Origin: a gamma proteobacterium HdN1
Lineage (GTDB): Bacteria > Pseudomonadota > Gammaproteobacteria > Pseudomonadales > Ketobacteraceae
Length of the DNA stretch: 64,000 bases
NCBI GenBank assembly: GCA_000198515.1
Contig: FP929140.1
Location: 3,136,527-3,200,526 of the forward strand
Direction of reading: 5' to 3'
Below, piece by piece: positions 18,326-27,094 of the stretch. The notes beneath the pieces were generated by a model that worked only from the letters and a program-made list of their open reading frames with translations, made no database searches and was not told the DNA's origin. The translations under genes and the position numbers were made by a program. The stretch's first letter is position 1. Every line of letters starts with the position of its first letter.

Positions 18326-19579
18326 TTAAAACAGCACGTTGATCGTAGTGCCACCACTCTCTCTTGGCGTGATGCGTAACTCCCAGTTTTTAGCTTCACA
18401 GATAAGGGTTACGATGTAGAGCCCTAAGCCGCCGGTGGCACTTGGGCCTCTCTGTAGGGGAGAGGGGAGCCCTTTGCCCTTATCATGCACGTTAATCTCC
18501 GTGTTACCGATAAACACTTCGATCGAGCTTTGTGTGTGCTGGAGGGCGTTTTGAATCAGGTTGATCAGCAGCATTTTTAGCAGGATGCGGTCGGTCGTGA
18601 TGGTTGTCGAGGTGACTTGAATTTTTAGCCGATGGTCAAGGGTGAAGCGGTGGGCAAGGTCATTTCTTATTTCAGCGGCAAGTTCACTGAGGTTGATGGT
18701 GTCGGCGTGGGCTGCAGCAGCGTTGTGGCGTGAGAGTTTTAGCAGCATGTCGATGTTTTCGCGCATCTCGATACATGCATTGTAGATCCGGGTTGCTGTT
18801 TTCTGGTCGGCGGGGTCTAGATTTCCTCTTGTTTGCAGAATTTCAATGCCGCCAGAGATCACTGCAATCGGCGTGCGTAGCTCGTGGCTTGCAAGGTTGG
18901 TTAGGGATTGCTCGCGTTGAACGAATGCTTCCATTTCGCTAAGGAAGCTATTAAATGTGGTCGCAATCTCGTGAAGTTCCTTTTCGCGGTAGTTTTCGGG
19001 GAGGCGAGCAATTTTTTCTGCGGGAGTAATTTCTCGAATGCGCGTTGCGAGATCAGAGAGGGGCCCTGAAATTCTGAGGCTGTTGGTGCGGGAAAAATAC
19101 CACGTAGCGATCAGCAGAAGCAGCGAAATTCCGGTAAGGGTCAGCATGAATTCGGTTGCGCGGGTTTCATAGGCGGAAATGTCGCGAGCGATGAAAATAT
19201 CAGCTTCCGGATATTGGGCGATTCGGATCAGATAGGTGTCTGATCCCCTTTCAATCTCACCCGAAAAGGGGGTGGGCAGCCCTTCGAAAATCTGAGGCAT
19301 AGGGGTGGGTGTGGTGGTTGAATTGCGAGGAAGGTAGTAGATGTTGAGGTTGGCGCCGTGCCATTCGAGCGGTGTTTGTTGGTCGTGTTTGGTCAGCAGA
19401 GAGTTAATTTCATCATCGAGATCGCTGTCCAGCATGGTGAATTCGAGGCTGTGATCCACTAGGATCATCAGGATTGCCATGATAATCACTACGCAGATGC
19501 TGAAAGCAAAAAATGCATGCTGAAGGCGAGTAGTTAGGGACTGGCGCATTTTATGTGGTGGAAGCTGAGGTGCAGGCAT
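18326..19579 (-). CDS. Sensor histidine kinase
   Basis: A 417-residue membrane kinase. Helices at about 21-42 and 143-163 enclose a roughly 100-residue periplasmic sensor region of no recognised family. HAMP follows, then HisKA with SHELRTPIAV (phospho-His232), an N-box LINLIQNALQHT, a G1 box HDKGKGLP and a G2 box GGLGLYIV. The ATP-binding domain is complete though compact. It lies 14 bases after its response regulator on the same strand, next to eptA and the PbgA-like gene, so the pair may control LPS modification in the manner of PmrAB; that is inference from position. Confidence 0.9.
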   Translation of the reverse strand: MPAPQLPPHKMRQSLTTRLQHAFFAFSICVVIIMAILMILVDHSLEFTMLDSDLDDEINSLLTKHDQQTPLEWHGANLNIYYLPRNSTTTPTPMPQIFEGLPTPFSGEIERGSDTYLIRIAQYPEADIFIARDISAYETRATEFMLTLTGISLLLLIATWYFSRTNSLRISGPLSDLATRIREITPAEKIARLPENYREKELHEIATTFNSFLSEMEAFVQREQSLTNLASHELRTPIAVISGGIEILQTRGNLDPADQKTATRIYNACIEMRENIDMLLKLSRHNAAAAHADTINLSELAAEIRNDLAHRFTLDHRLKIQVTSTTITTDRILLKMLLINLIQNALQHTQSSIEVFIGNTEINVHDKGKGLPSPLQRGPSATGGLGLYIVTLICEAKNWELRITPRESGGTTINVLF

Positions 19580-19593
19580 CGGTTTGGGTAAGG

Positions 19594-20298
19594 TCAGGTG
19601 TGCGTTTCTGGTTGCAGACGATAGCCGCGCCCGTGAACGGTGCGTATCATCGGGTCATTGAAATGCTGCTGAAGCTGTTTGCGCAACAGGTAGACATGGG
19701 TGCGCAGCGCATGAGTGTCAATTTCCTTGCTGCGGTTTATGCAGTCCTGCAATTGCTCATAGCTTACGATGGCGGGATGGTTGCGCATAAAGGTTTCAAA
19801 CAGGCGTGCGCCGCTGCTACCCAGCGTTAGCGGGGGATAGTTGGGGATAGTGACTTCCAGTGTCTGAGGATTAAAGAGAATATTGCCAACTTTGAGTTGT
19901 GAGTTCTGTAGGATGGCGGAGTGGCTGCGACGGTGTAGCGCTTGTATACGCAGCTCAAGTTCTCGCAGATTGAATGGTTTTACCAGATAGTCGTCAGCAC
20001 CTTGCCGGAAACCCTGTTCTTTGTCTTGGATCTGATCTTTCGCAGTGGTCAAGATAACGGGGGTAGTACATTTCAGGTCATCGCGGATGCGGCGGCAGAT
20101 CTCGTAGCCAGATACGCCGGGTAGCATTACGTCGAGTATGATTACATCGTAACGGTTGGTTGCTAGCAGGTGCAAGGCAGTGAGCCCATCGGCGGCAAAA
20201 TCAAGCGTGTATTGCGGTGTGCTAAAATACTCGAACAGGTTTTCAGCCAGCGCAACGTGGTCTTCGACGATCAGAATATGAATACTGTCGTTATTCAT
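19594..20298 (-). CDS. OmpR-family response regulator
   Basis: The receiver domain (about 6-120) shows the acidic pair VEDH, the phospho-acceptor Asp56 in ILDVMLPG, and the conserved Lys in TTAKDQ. A winged-helix DNA-binding domain (about 130-232) follows, ending in ALRTHVYLLRKQLQ and IRTVHGRGYRLQ, typical of OmpR/PhoB proteins. It is first in a two-gene operon with the kinase. A GAGCTCC ribosome-binding stretch lies upstream of the ATG. Confidence 0.93.
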   Translation of the reverse strand: MNNDSIHILIVEDHVALAENLFEYFSTPQYTLDFAADGLTALHLLATNRYDVIILDVMLPGVSGYEICRRIRDDLKCTTPVILTTAKDQIQDKEQGFRQGADDYLVKPFNLRELELRIQALHRRSHSAILQNSQLKVGNILFNPQTLEVTIPNYPPLTLGSSGARLFETFMRNHPAIVSYEQLQDCINRSKEIDTHALRTHVYLLRKQLQQHFNDPMIRTVHGRGYRLQPETHT

Positions 20299-20374
20299 GA
20301 AGCTCCTTATTGGATCAGTTCATGCTGGCGGGATGGAAACTAGCTTGACATGGGGGCCGGCGCAGATCAATTGC

Positions 20375-22141
20375 TCATTGCTTCCATTCCACGCCGGATT
20401 TTTGCAAATAGTCTTCGACGGCGGCATCTATGGTGGGATGAAATACGTTTTGCCCTAACACGTCGAGCAGCTCGAATTTTTTGATTTTGTCCTTTACCGG
20501 ATCTTTCATTTCGGCAAAATGCAGTTCGATGCCGGTGCTGCGTAAGATTGCCAATAACTCTGTCAGTATGTCGGCGGAAGTGACGTCTACGCTGGTCACC
20601 GGTTCTGCGGTGACGACGACCCAGCGCACAGGAGTGGGGGATTCCGCCACGGCTTTTAAAATGGAATCCTGAAACAATTCGGCGTTGGCAAAAAACAGTG
20701 GTGCATCCCAGCGGAACAGTACCAGCCCCGGTACACGGCGTGCGTGAGGGTAACGTTTGATGTCGTGAAAGCCACGCACTCCATCGGCTTGCCCCAGAAT
20801 CGCGTAGTGCGGACGCCAGCCATCCCACAGAAATTCAATCACGGCAAAGACAATGGCCAAGCCGATGCCGGGAATGGCGCCCAGCACCACCACGCCGGCG
20901 AAGCATCCCATGGACAGCCAGAATTCCCAGTTCTGAATGCGATAAATGCGTTTCAGGTCGCGAAATTCGAACAGGCTGATGGCAGAGGCAATCACCACTG
21001 CGGCCAGCGCGCTGGTGGGCAGGTATTGCAGCAGATTGGGGGCCAGCACCAGCAGCAGCGCCACGACCAGCGCGCCCACTACGCCGGTGACTTGGGTTTT
21101 GGCACCGGCAGCTTCGGCCACTGGTGTGCGCGATGAGCTGCTGCAGATGGGGAACCCCTGAAAAAATCCCGCCGCCAGATTGGCCGCGCCCAGTCCGATC
21201 ATTTCCTGATTGGGGTTCACATAGCTGCGAGTTTTGGCGGCATAGGTGCGCGACAGCACGCTGGCATCCGCGAATGACACCAGCGCCACCGCGAGACCGC
21301 CGATGATCACGGATTGCAGTTCTTCCTGTGTGATCCAGGGAATGACGAACGAAGGCAAGCCTTGGGGAAGGCTGCCGAGTACCTTCACGTCTGCCGTTGT
21401 ATCCAGATCGAAGATGCCGGTAATTACGGTGACTGCCGTGACCGCGATCAATACGCCAGGCACGCGGGGAAATCGCTTCAGCGCAAAGATGATGGCAATC
21501 GTTCCTGCACCGATCAGAATGGATACGGTGTTGAAGTGTTGCTGCAGAATGTTATGGCCAATTTGCGGGATGTTGTGGATGGGGCCGTTGGCATCGATGG
21601 ATATATCGAACACTTTGGGTAGCTGGCTGATCAGTACGGTGAAGGCTATGCCGTTCATGTAACCGTAGCGAATGGGCTTGGATAGCAGTTCGGTCACAAA
21701 ACCCAGCCGCAGCAGGCCGGCACCGATGCAGACCAATCCCGAGACCACCGCCATTGCGCTCGCCAGAATCACGGCCTTGGTGGGATCGCCCTGGGAAAGC
21801 GGAAATACCACCGCCAGAATCAACGCCACTAGCGCAGAATCCGGCCCCAGTACCAGTATGCGGCTGGGGCCGAACAGGGCGTAGGCCAGCAGGGGGATGA
21901 TGGTGGCGTACAGGCCGTAAATGCCTGCTACGCCGGATGCTTCTGCGTAGGCGATGCCCACTGGCACCAGCATGGCGGCGAGCACCAGCCCCGCGGTGAT
22001 GTCCTGGGGTAGCCAGCGGCGCTGGTAAGTTGCCAGCATTTGAAGACCCGGTATCCAGCGTCGCCAGCCGGTGGCACCTGTGCCGGGTACATAACCCAGA
22101 CGGCCAGAATCTTGGGGGGGGACGGGAAGTTGATGGGGCAT
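20375..22141 (-). CDS. SulP-family anion permease with STAS domain
   Basis: A 588-residue SLC26/SulP transporter, probably for sulfate or bicarbonate. The N-terminal segment GIAYAEASGVAGIYGLYATI is the SulP signature, and 10-12 membrane helices span about 55-435. A cytosolic STAS domain (about 460-575) ends the protein, with the SVDVTSADIL loop. I start at the ATG at 22141 (MPHQLPVPP); the open frame continues to 22225. It follows the response regulator's promoter region on the same strand, but a 76-base gap suggests a separate unit. The substrate cannot be decided from sequence. Confidence 0.9.
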   Translation of the reverse strand: MPHQLPVPPQDSGRLGYVPGTGATGWRRWIPGLQMLATYQRRWLPQDITAGLVLAAMLVPVGIAYAEASGVAGIYGLYATIIPLLAYALFGPSRILVLGPDSALVALILAVVFPLSQGDPTKAVILASAMAVVSGLVCIGAGLLRLGFVTELLSKPIRYGYMNGIAFTVLISQLPKVFDISIDANGPIHNIPQIGHNILQQHFNTVSILIGAGTIAIIFALKRFPRVPGVLIAVTAVTVITGIFDLDTTADVKVLGSLPQGLPSFVIPWITQEELQSVIIGGLAVALVSFADASVLSRTYAAKTRSYVNPNQEMIGLGAANLAAGFFQGFPICSSSSRTPVAEAAGAKTQVTGVVGALVVALLLVLAPNLLQYLPTSALAAVVIASAISLFEFRDLKRIYRIQNWEFWLSMGCFAGVVVLGAIPGIGLAIVFAVIEFLWDGWRPHYAILGQADGVRGFHDIKRYPHARRVPGLVLFRWDAPLFFANAELFQDSILKAVAESPTPVRWVVVTAEPVTSVDVTSADILTELLAILRSTGIELHFAEMKDPVKDKIKKFELLDVLGQNVFHPTIDAAVEDYLQKSGVEWKQ

Positions 22142-22309
22142 GGTGATTCGCTGTTGTGGATGTCGCGTGGCGGCGTCCCAGCGTCCTAGCTGCCGAAGGA
22201 AACGAGGGCGCGACTTGCTACGCACATCATTGATCAGCAGCTCTTGTTGCTAAGAGCTCAAGATGTGTATAAATTCTGATAATCCTACACCGGCTCGGGA
22301 GGGGTAGCA

Positions 22310-22501
22310 ATGAGAACCAACATCGTAATAGATGATACTTTGATGGAGGAAGCCATCAAGCTGACGGGGGCAAAGACCAAGAAGGATGCTGTTGAGCTCG
22401 GCCTCAAAACCCTTATTCGATTGAAAAAGCAAGAAAAAATAAGAGCTTATAGGGGCAAGCTCAAATGGGAAGGAGACCTTGATGAGATGAGGTCGAATTG
22501 A
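22310..22501 (+). CDS. vapB: VapB-type antitoxin (DUF2191)
   Basis: The 63-residue protein has the MRTNIVIDDTLMEEA ribbon-helix-helix start and the TKKDAVELGLKTLI helix typical of type II VapB/DUF2191 antitoxins, with a short toxin-binding C-terminal tail. A strong GGGAGGGG site lies upstream. Its stop overlaps the vapC ATG (TGATG). It is on the plus strand inside a minus-strand block, fitting a recently inserted TA cassette. Confidence 0.85.
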   Translation: MRTNIVIDDTLMEEAIKLTGAKTKKDAVELGLKTLIRLKKQEKIRAYRGKLKWEGDLDEMRSN

Positions 22502-22776
22502 TGGTTCTGGTAGATAGCAGCGTTTGGATTGACTATTTTTCGACTGATAGAAGCACGCCACAAACGGAACACCTTGAGCAACTTGTGAGCACCACACCAA
22601 TCGTGGTGGGTGACCTGATTCTTGCAGAAGTACTGCAAGGATTCAGGAACGATAATGACTACAAGACCGCGCGATTTCTTTTAGAAAACTTCGAGTTGGT
22701 GACCATTTCGAGTGTAGAAATCGCGATAAAAAGTGCCGACAACTACCGGCCCCTTTGGAAGAAGGTCTCACAGTAA
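22501..22776 (+). pseudogene. vapC: VapC-type PIN toxin, frameshifted
   Basis: The N-terminal two thirds of a PIN-domain RNase toxin is intact: VLVDSSVWIDYF carries the first catalytic Asp, followed by VGDLILAEVLQGF. The frame stops after NYRPLWKKVSQ. The expected continuation, GLTVRKTIDCLIATYCIE with the second acidic cluster HSDRDFDAFA, lies in another frame from about 22764 to the TAG at 22899-22901. Restoring one base near 22765 joins the two. The toxin as read is truncated and lacks C-terminal catalytic acids, so it is probably inactive unless the shift is a sequencing error or is programmed. Confidence 0.8.
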
Positions 22777-22901
22777 GAAAAACCATCGACTGCTTGATCG
22801 CGACATATTGCATTGAAAGTAAAATTTCTCTTTTGCATTCAGACAGAGATTTTGATGCTTTTGCGAAACACTTGGGCCTTAAATTGGCGCTGAATCCATA
22901 G
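22764..22901 (+). pseudogene. vapC: C-terminal part of VapC in shifted frame
   Basis: This frame encodes the missing end of the PIN toxin (TVRKTIDCLIATYCIESK, then SLLHSDRDFDAFAKHLGL) with no start of its own. The Asp residues of DRDFD are part of the PIN active site. Confidence 0.75.
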
Positions 22902-22984
22902 ACGTTAACGCTTGAATTAAGCGGGCAGCGTAGTGGCGGCTTGAAGGGCTTGCCGGATCTGCAATTTACGCGGCCGCATTTCGA

Positions 22985-24568
22985 TCAGTACAGTGTTTCG
23001 CGCCTGCCGGAATCCTTATAAACTGGTGCCAGACGTTCGCGAAGCGCTTTGTCGGCCGGAATTTCCACTAGAGTATATCGCGGGTTTCGGCTGATTTCCC
23101 GTATTCCGGAATTCGGTTCCAGTGCGTTGACTAGCGATCGCCTCGCTTTGGGAATGGCTAGATAAAGCGTGGCAGGGCTGTGTGCCAGCTGTTGAGCAAG
23201 TTCGGTATCATTTACTCGCCGTGCGTGGCCCTGCGAATAGAATGTGGCAGAGTAGGTGAGGCGATCAAGAAACAGCAGTGTATCGTTTTGCAACATCTTT
23301 GGTGGTAGCGTTGCGATCAGGTCGCGTTCGCTTTTGAGCTTTTCTGGCAGCTGAAGGGCAATAAGCGTGGCTGTCGAGTAAATACAAGCAAGGGCGATAA
23401 CGGTTTGTGCAACGCGACGTATGAAATTGGGCTTTACGACAAAGTGCGTAAGAAGAAGGCAGAATCCAGGAATTGCAGGCTGGATGTACGTAGGTAGGAT
23501 ATTTCCTGCAGGCGTGAACAATAGAGCGCTAGCGCAGCTCCAGCCGATGAGTAGGCCGGTAATTGCCCGTGTTGATAGCCCTGTGTAGCTTAGTGCAGCC
23601 GCACTGTGAGTGGCTGTCGGACAGGACGTGTTAACTGGCCCTGCAGCGCGGATGACGAACCGTTCTTTGTTGCGAAGGGTTGAAAAAAAATAGGCTCCAG
23701 GAAGAAATAATGACCATGGTAAGGTGCCGGCGATCAGATAAATCCAGATCATCCCTTTTGCTCTTGCGTGGCCGTTGCCGTAAAGGTCACCCTGCCAGCC
23801 GGGTTCAATAAAACGCAATACATGTTCGCCAATCAAAAAGTAACGTAAAAAGCCTGGTGTTTTTATTTCGGCAGCAAGGTACCACGGCAAAGTAAGCGTC
23901 AGCATCAGCAGCCAGCCGGGCCACCAGAATAGAGCGCGTAGTCGATCTTTGGGTGTGCTGTCTAATAAAATTCCTGCGAGCACAGGTGTGCCGATCAGAA
24001 TTAGGGATAATGGGCCCTTGGATAGCAGGCCGATTGCAAGGCCGATAAAAAACCACCAGCGCCATGCTGGTCTGGTGCTATCTTGCATCAAAATAAAAGC
24101 GCTTAGACTAAGCGTTACTCCAAGCACTAGAAATGGGTCGGTTAGCACGGCGCCGGCATCAACAAACATAACGGGGGCACTTAGGCACAGCAGGATGGCA
24201 ATGCGTGCGACGTTTGCGCCATAGAGTGCGCTGGCCAATCGGTAGAGTAATCCAAGCGTTGCCAGTGTGGCGAGTAACGAGGGTAGGCGCACCGCGAATT
24301 CGTTGCTCCCAAGGAATTTGATCGCAAGCGCCTGCATCCAGAAGGATAGCGGCGGTTTGCCCCAGAAAGGCACGTTGGGCGCAAACCAAGGCGTAATCCA
24401 GTCGTTGCTGGCGGCCATGACGCGCGCCATTTCCGCATAGCGAGGCTCGCTGGTATCCATTAGGGGAAGGCCAGCCATGGCCAGCAGCCGCGCGCTTAAT
24501 AGTGCGGCCAGTGCGACCCAGAATAGGGCTGGGTTTAGGTCGGTATTTCTATTGAATGACGGCGGCAC
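22985..24568 (-). CDS. ArnT-like (GT39/PMT) undecaprenyl-sugar glycosyltransferase
   Basis: A 527-residue integral membrane glycosyltransferase of the ArnT/PMT family. The periplasmic loop 1 catalytic segment MDTSEPRYAEMARVM, then WGKPPLSFWMQ, closely matches ArnT, which adds 4-amino-arabinose to lipid A. About 11-12 helices follow. No arnA/arnB/arnD genes are in the window, so the donor sugar may differ; the GtrA/GtrB genes upstream suggest a polyprenyl-phosphate hexose donor. It overlaps the GtrB-like gene by 20 bases. The last ten residues are encoded by DNA that also reads as an orphan C-terminus on the plus strand. Confidence 0.85.
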   Translation of the reverse strand: MPPSFNRNTDLNPALFWVALAALLSARLLAMAGLPLMDTSEPRYAEMARVMAASNDWITPWFAPNVPFWGKPPLSFWMQALAIKFLGSNEFAVRLPSLLATLATLGLLYRLASALYGANVARIAILLCLSAPVMFVDAGAVLTDPFLVLGVTLSLSAFILMQDSTRPAWRWWFFIGLAIGLLSKGPLSLILIGTPVLAGILLDSTPKDRLRALFWWPGWLLMLTLTLPWYLAAEIKTPGFLRYFLIGEHVLRFIEPGWQGDLYGNGHARAKGMIWIYLIAGTLPWSLFLPGAYFFSTLRNKERFVIRAAGPVNTSCPTATHSAAALSYTGLSTRAITGLLIGWSCASALLFTPAGNILPTYIQPAIPGFCLLLTHFVVKPNFIRRVAQTVIALACIYSTATLIALQLPEKLKSERDLIATLPPKMLQNDTLLFLDRLTYSATFYSQGHARRVNDTELAQQLAHSPATLYLAIPKARRSLVNALEPNSGIREISRNPRYTLVEIPADKALRERLAPVYKDSGRRETLY

Positions 24569-25685
24569 GGGCTTTGTTTTCTGGGAAGGATTCTGTGGCT
24601 GCCATGGTTGGCACTATTTTTTCGGAAACTTGCGGCAGTGTATGTGCTTGTCTGTGCTGGAGGTGATTAGGTGCGCCTACAACGTCACGTATCAGGTACA
24701 AGGGACGTTGTTTGGCTTCGAAGTAGGTTTTTCCCACGTACTCGCCTAGCAAGCCGATGCCTAGTAGCTGAACGCCACCTAGAAACGTGAGCATGGCCAT
24801 TAAAGACGGATACCCTTGCACTGGGTCGCTCCAGATCAGGGTTTTAATGACGATGCCTAGGCCAAAGAACAGTCCGGTCACCGCTGCGAGGGCGCCTATG
24901 GCCGTTGCATAGCGCAGCGGGGTGATGGAAAAGGATGTGATACCTTCAAAGGCCAAGCCAAAAAGCGCAGGATAGTTCCATTTTGTGTTGCCTGCGGCGC
25001 GCACTTCGCGTGCGTAGTGCAATATGGTGGTGGGAAATCCAACCCAAGCAAATAGGCCCTTCATATAACGCTGACGTTCAGGTAGTTGATTCAGTGCGTC
25101 CAGCGCGCGGCGGCTCATCAGACGGAAATCGCCGGTGTCTTCTGGAATTTCAAACCGGCTGATGCGGTTGAGGATGCGGTAAAACCAGTGCGCGCTGAGT
25201 TTTTTGAAGTGTGTCTCACCGGGGCGGCTACTTCTACGCATGCAGACGACGTCAGCGCCATCATGGTGGGCCCTTAACATGCGGGGAATTTCTTCGGGCG
25301 GATCCTGCAAATCGGCATCAATGATGATGACGGCGTTTCCTTGGGCAAGGTGCAGACCGGCAGAGAGCGCCGCTTCTTTGCCGAAGTTGCGGCTCAGTCG
25401 TACGATGCGTAGTGTAGTGTCCGTTTGGGCGCACTTGATCAAATAGTCTGCGCTTCCATCGCGACTTCCATCGTCTACAAACAGAATTTCAGCTTTCTGG
25501 TCGAGGGTTTTCAGCGTCGCTTTTAGCCGCTGCAAGAATAACGGCAGCACTTCCCGTTCGTTATACACGGGCACGACGATGGAAATTTCCGGTAAAGTCG
25601 GTAGGCGTTCTACCGTTGCCTCGCTGGCATCGTCAGGTTCAGTTGAGTGAATCGGTTGTGGCCAGCGGGAGATGACGGCGTTCAT
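24549..25685 (-). CDS. GtrB-like polyprenyl-phosphate glycosyltransferase (GT2)
   Basis: A 378-residue family 2 glycosyltransferase that loads a sugar onto polyprenyl phosphate at the inner leaflet. The GT-A domain (about 30-245) has SIVVPVYNE, FVDDGSRDGS, RNFGKEAALSAGL and DADLQDPPEE with the DxD metal site. Two membrane helices at about 265-325 complete the GtrB/DPM1 topology, ending with GEYVGKTYFEAKQRPLY. It overlaps GtrA upstream by 47 bases and the ArnT-like gene downstream by 20, a tight operon: charging, flipping, then transfer. Confidence 0.92.
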   Translation of the reverse strand: MNAVISRWPQPIHSTEPDDASEATVERLPTLPEISIVVPVYNEREVLPLFLQRLKATLKTLDQKAEILFVDDGSRDGSADYLIKCAQTDTTLRIVRLSRNFGKEAALSAGLHLAQGNAVIIIDADLQDPPEEIPRMLRAHHDGADVVCMRRSSRPGETHFKKLSAHWFYRILNRISRFEIPEDTGDFRLMSRRALDALNQLPERQRYMKGLFAWVGFPTTILHYAREVRAAGNTKWNYPALFGLAFEGITSFSITPLRYATAIGALAAVTGLFFGLGIVIKTLIWSDPVQGYPSLMAMLTFLGGVQLLGIGLLGEYVGKTYFEAKQRPLYLIRDVVGAPNHLQHRQAHTLPQVSEKIVPTMAATESFPENKARAAVIQ

Positions 25686-26070
25686 GGAAAACGAGTCTCC
25701 GGTACAGGGTGAAATTTAACAGAAGGATGCATGCGGTCGTGATCAATTGTGCAAAAACCGGCGGAAAGCCTAAGGCGCTGTAGAGCAGCGCAAACAAAAG
25801 ACTATTGGCACTCCAGCTGGTGAGCGAAGCTGCCACGTATCGCGGTAGCGTATTGATATGGGAGGATGAGGAGCGAAAGGTGAAGTGAAACTGCAAAACA
25901 TAATTCAGGCAGGCGCCGGCCAGTGCGCCAATGGCGGTTGCGACGTTTGCGTGAACGTTCAGCTGCAGCAGTAGCCACATGCAGCTCCAGTGCAGCACGG
26001 TCGCGCTGCCGCCACTCAACAGATAGCGGAAAAAGTGCGCGGCTTGATTCAGGTCTAGCCTAATATTCAT
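25639..26070 (-). CDS. GtrA-family membrane protein
   Basis: A 143-residue protein with four membrane helices and the family's FRYLLSGGSATVLHW start and ACLNYVLQFHFTFRS motif. GtrA-type proteins are thought to flip polyprenyl-phosphate sugars made by the adjacent GtrB. First gene of the three-gene glycosylation operon. Confidence 0.88.
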   Translation of the reverse strand: MNIRLDLNQAAHFFRYLLSGGSATVLHWSCMWLLLQLNVHANVATAIGALAGACLNYVLQFHFTFRSSSSHINTLPRYVAASLTSWSANSLLFALLYSALGFPPVFAQLITTACILLLNFTLYRRLVFHERRHLPLATTDSLN

Positions 26071-26135
26071 CTCTCATCCTTATCCCTATTGCTGACAGGG
26101 TAAGGCGAGAGACAACCAATACAGTTCAGAAAAGT

Positions 26136-26151
26136 ATCAAAAAAACATCAA
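26136..26151 (+). repeat. Right copy of 16-bp direct repeat flanking the envelope block
   Basis: ATCAAAAAAACATCAA, immediately after the moxR stop codon (minus strand, 26152-26154). It differs at one position from 14357-14372. Confidence 0.5.
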
Positions 26152-27090
26152 TCAGCGCGATTTGGCGGGGGGCAGCAGTTTATTGATCCCATCTTTGACC
26201 TGAAGAATGTCGTCTTCATGCTTCAGCAAGACGTTCAGTGTGTCGGCCACCCATTGGGAATCCAGTTCCTTTGCGTGCAGAGTCACGAGAGCTCTTGCCC
26301 AGTCCAATGTTTCACTGACCGCAGGTTGTTTGCGAAGGTCTAGCTCACGAACTTTATGCACAAAATCGACGAGCTGTTCGCGCAGGCTTTCCCGTAGCTC
26401 CGGAATACGAGAGCGCAGAATGGCGTTCTCCAGTGCGATATCGGGAAACGGAATGTAAAGGTGTAGGCAGCGGCGCTTGAGTGCATCACTGAGTTCGCGG
26501 GTATTGTTGCTGGTTAAAAATACCAGCGGAATACTGCGCGCTTTCACTGTGCCGATTTCAGGAATGCTGATTTGATAGTCGGAAAGTAATTCCAGCAAAA
26601 AAGATTCAAATTCGTGGTCGGCTTTGTCGATTTCGTCGATTAAGAGCACGCAACCATTTTCTTCGTGTAATGCTTTAAGTAGGGGGCGTGGTTCGAGGAA
26701 GTCTTCGGAATAAAAAATATCGCCAAATTCGTGCAGTCGAGACACCGATTCGGAGAGCGTGTGGGTGCCTTTCATTAAATCACCCAGCTTGTCCTTGAGG
26801 ATTTGGGTGTAGAGCAATTGCTTGCCGTATTTCCATTCGTACAAGGCTTTGGACTCATCCAGACCTTCATAGCACTGCAGGCGGATGAGCGGTACGCCGA
26901 GTAGGGCGGCGCTTGCTTTGGCGAGTTCAGTTTTCCCCACGCCGGGTGGCCCTTCCACCAGAATAGGTTTCTGCAGGGATTGCCCCAGAAACACGGTCAT
27001 GGCAATGGCGCTGCTGGCCATATAGCCTTGTGCGGCAAGCCCGTTCTGCAATTCGTTCAGCGTCAGGGCGGGCTGTAAAGTGTTGGGCAT
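26152..27090 (-). CDS. MoxR-family AAA+ ATPase
   Basis: A 312-residue MoxR-type ATPase. Walker A is GPPGVGKTE, Walker B is VLLIDEIDKAD, sensor 1 is FLTSNNTRELSDALKRRC with the arginine finger. MoxR proteins work with VWA partners as chaperones that insert metal cofactors or assemble complexes. The ATG at 27090 (MPNTLQPAL) has AAGGAT upstream and sits 4 bases after the preceding stop; the longer frame to 27213 would overlap the dehydrogenase gene heavily. The VWA partner is at 12903-14270, displaced by the envelope block. Confidence 0.92.
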   Translation of the reverse strand: MPNTLQPALTLNELQNGLAAQGYMASSAIAMTVFLGQSLQKPILVEGPPGVGKTELAKASAALLGVPLIRLQCYEGLDESKALYEWKYGKQLLYTQILKDKLGDLMKGTHTLSESVSRLHEFGDIFYSEDFLEPRPLLKALHEENGCVLLIDEIDKADHEFESFLLELLSDYQISIPEIGTVKARSIPLVFLTSNNTRELSDALKRRCLHLYIPFPDIALENAILRSRIPELRESLREQLVDFVHKVRELDLRKQPAVSETLDWARALVTLHAKELDSQWVADTLNVLLKHEDDILQVKDGINKLLPPAKSR

Positions 27091-27094
27091 CCGG

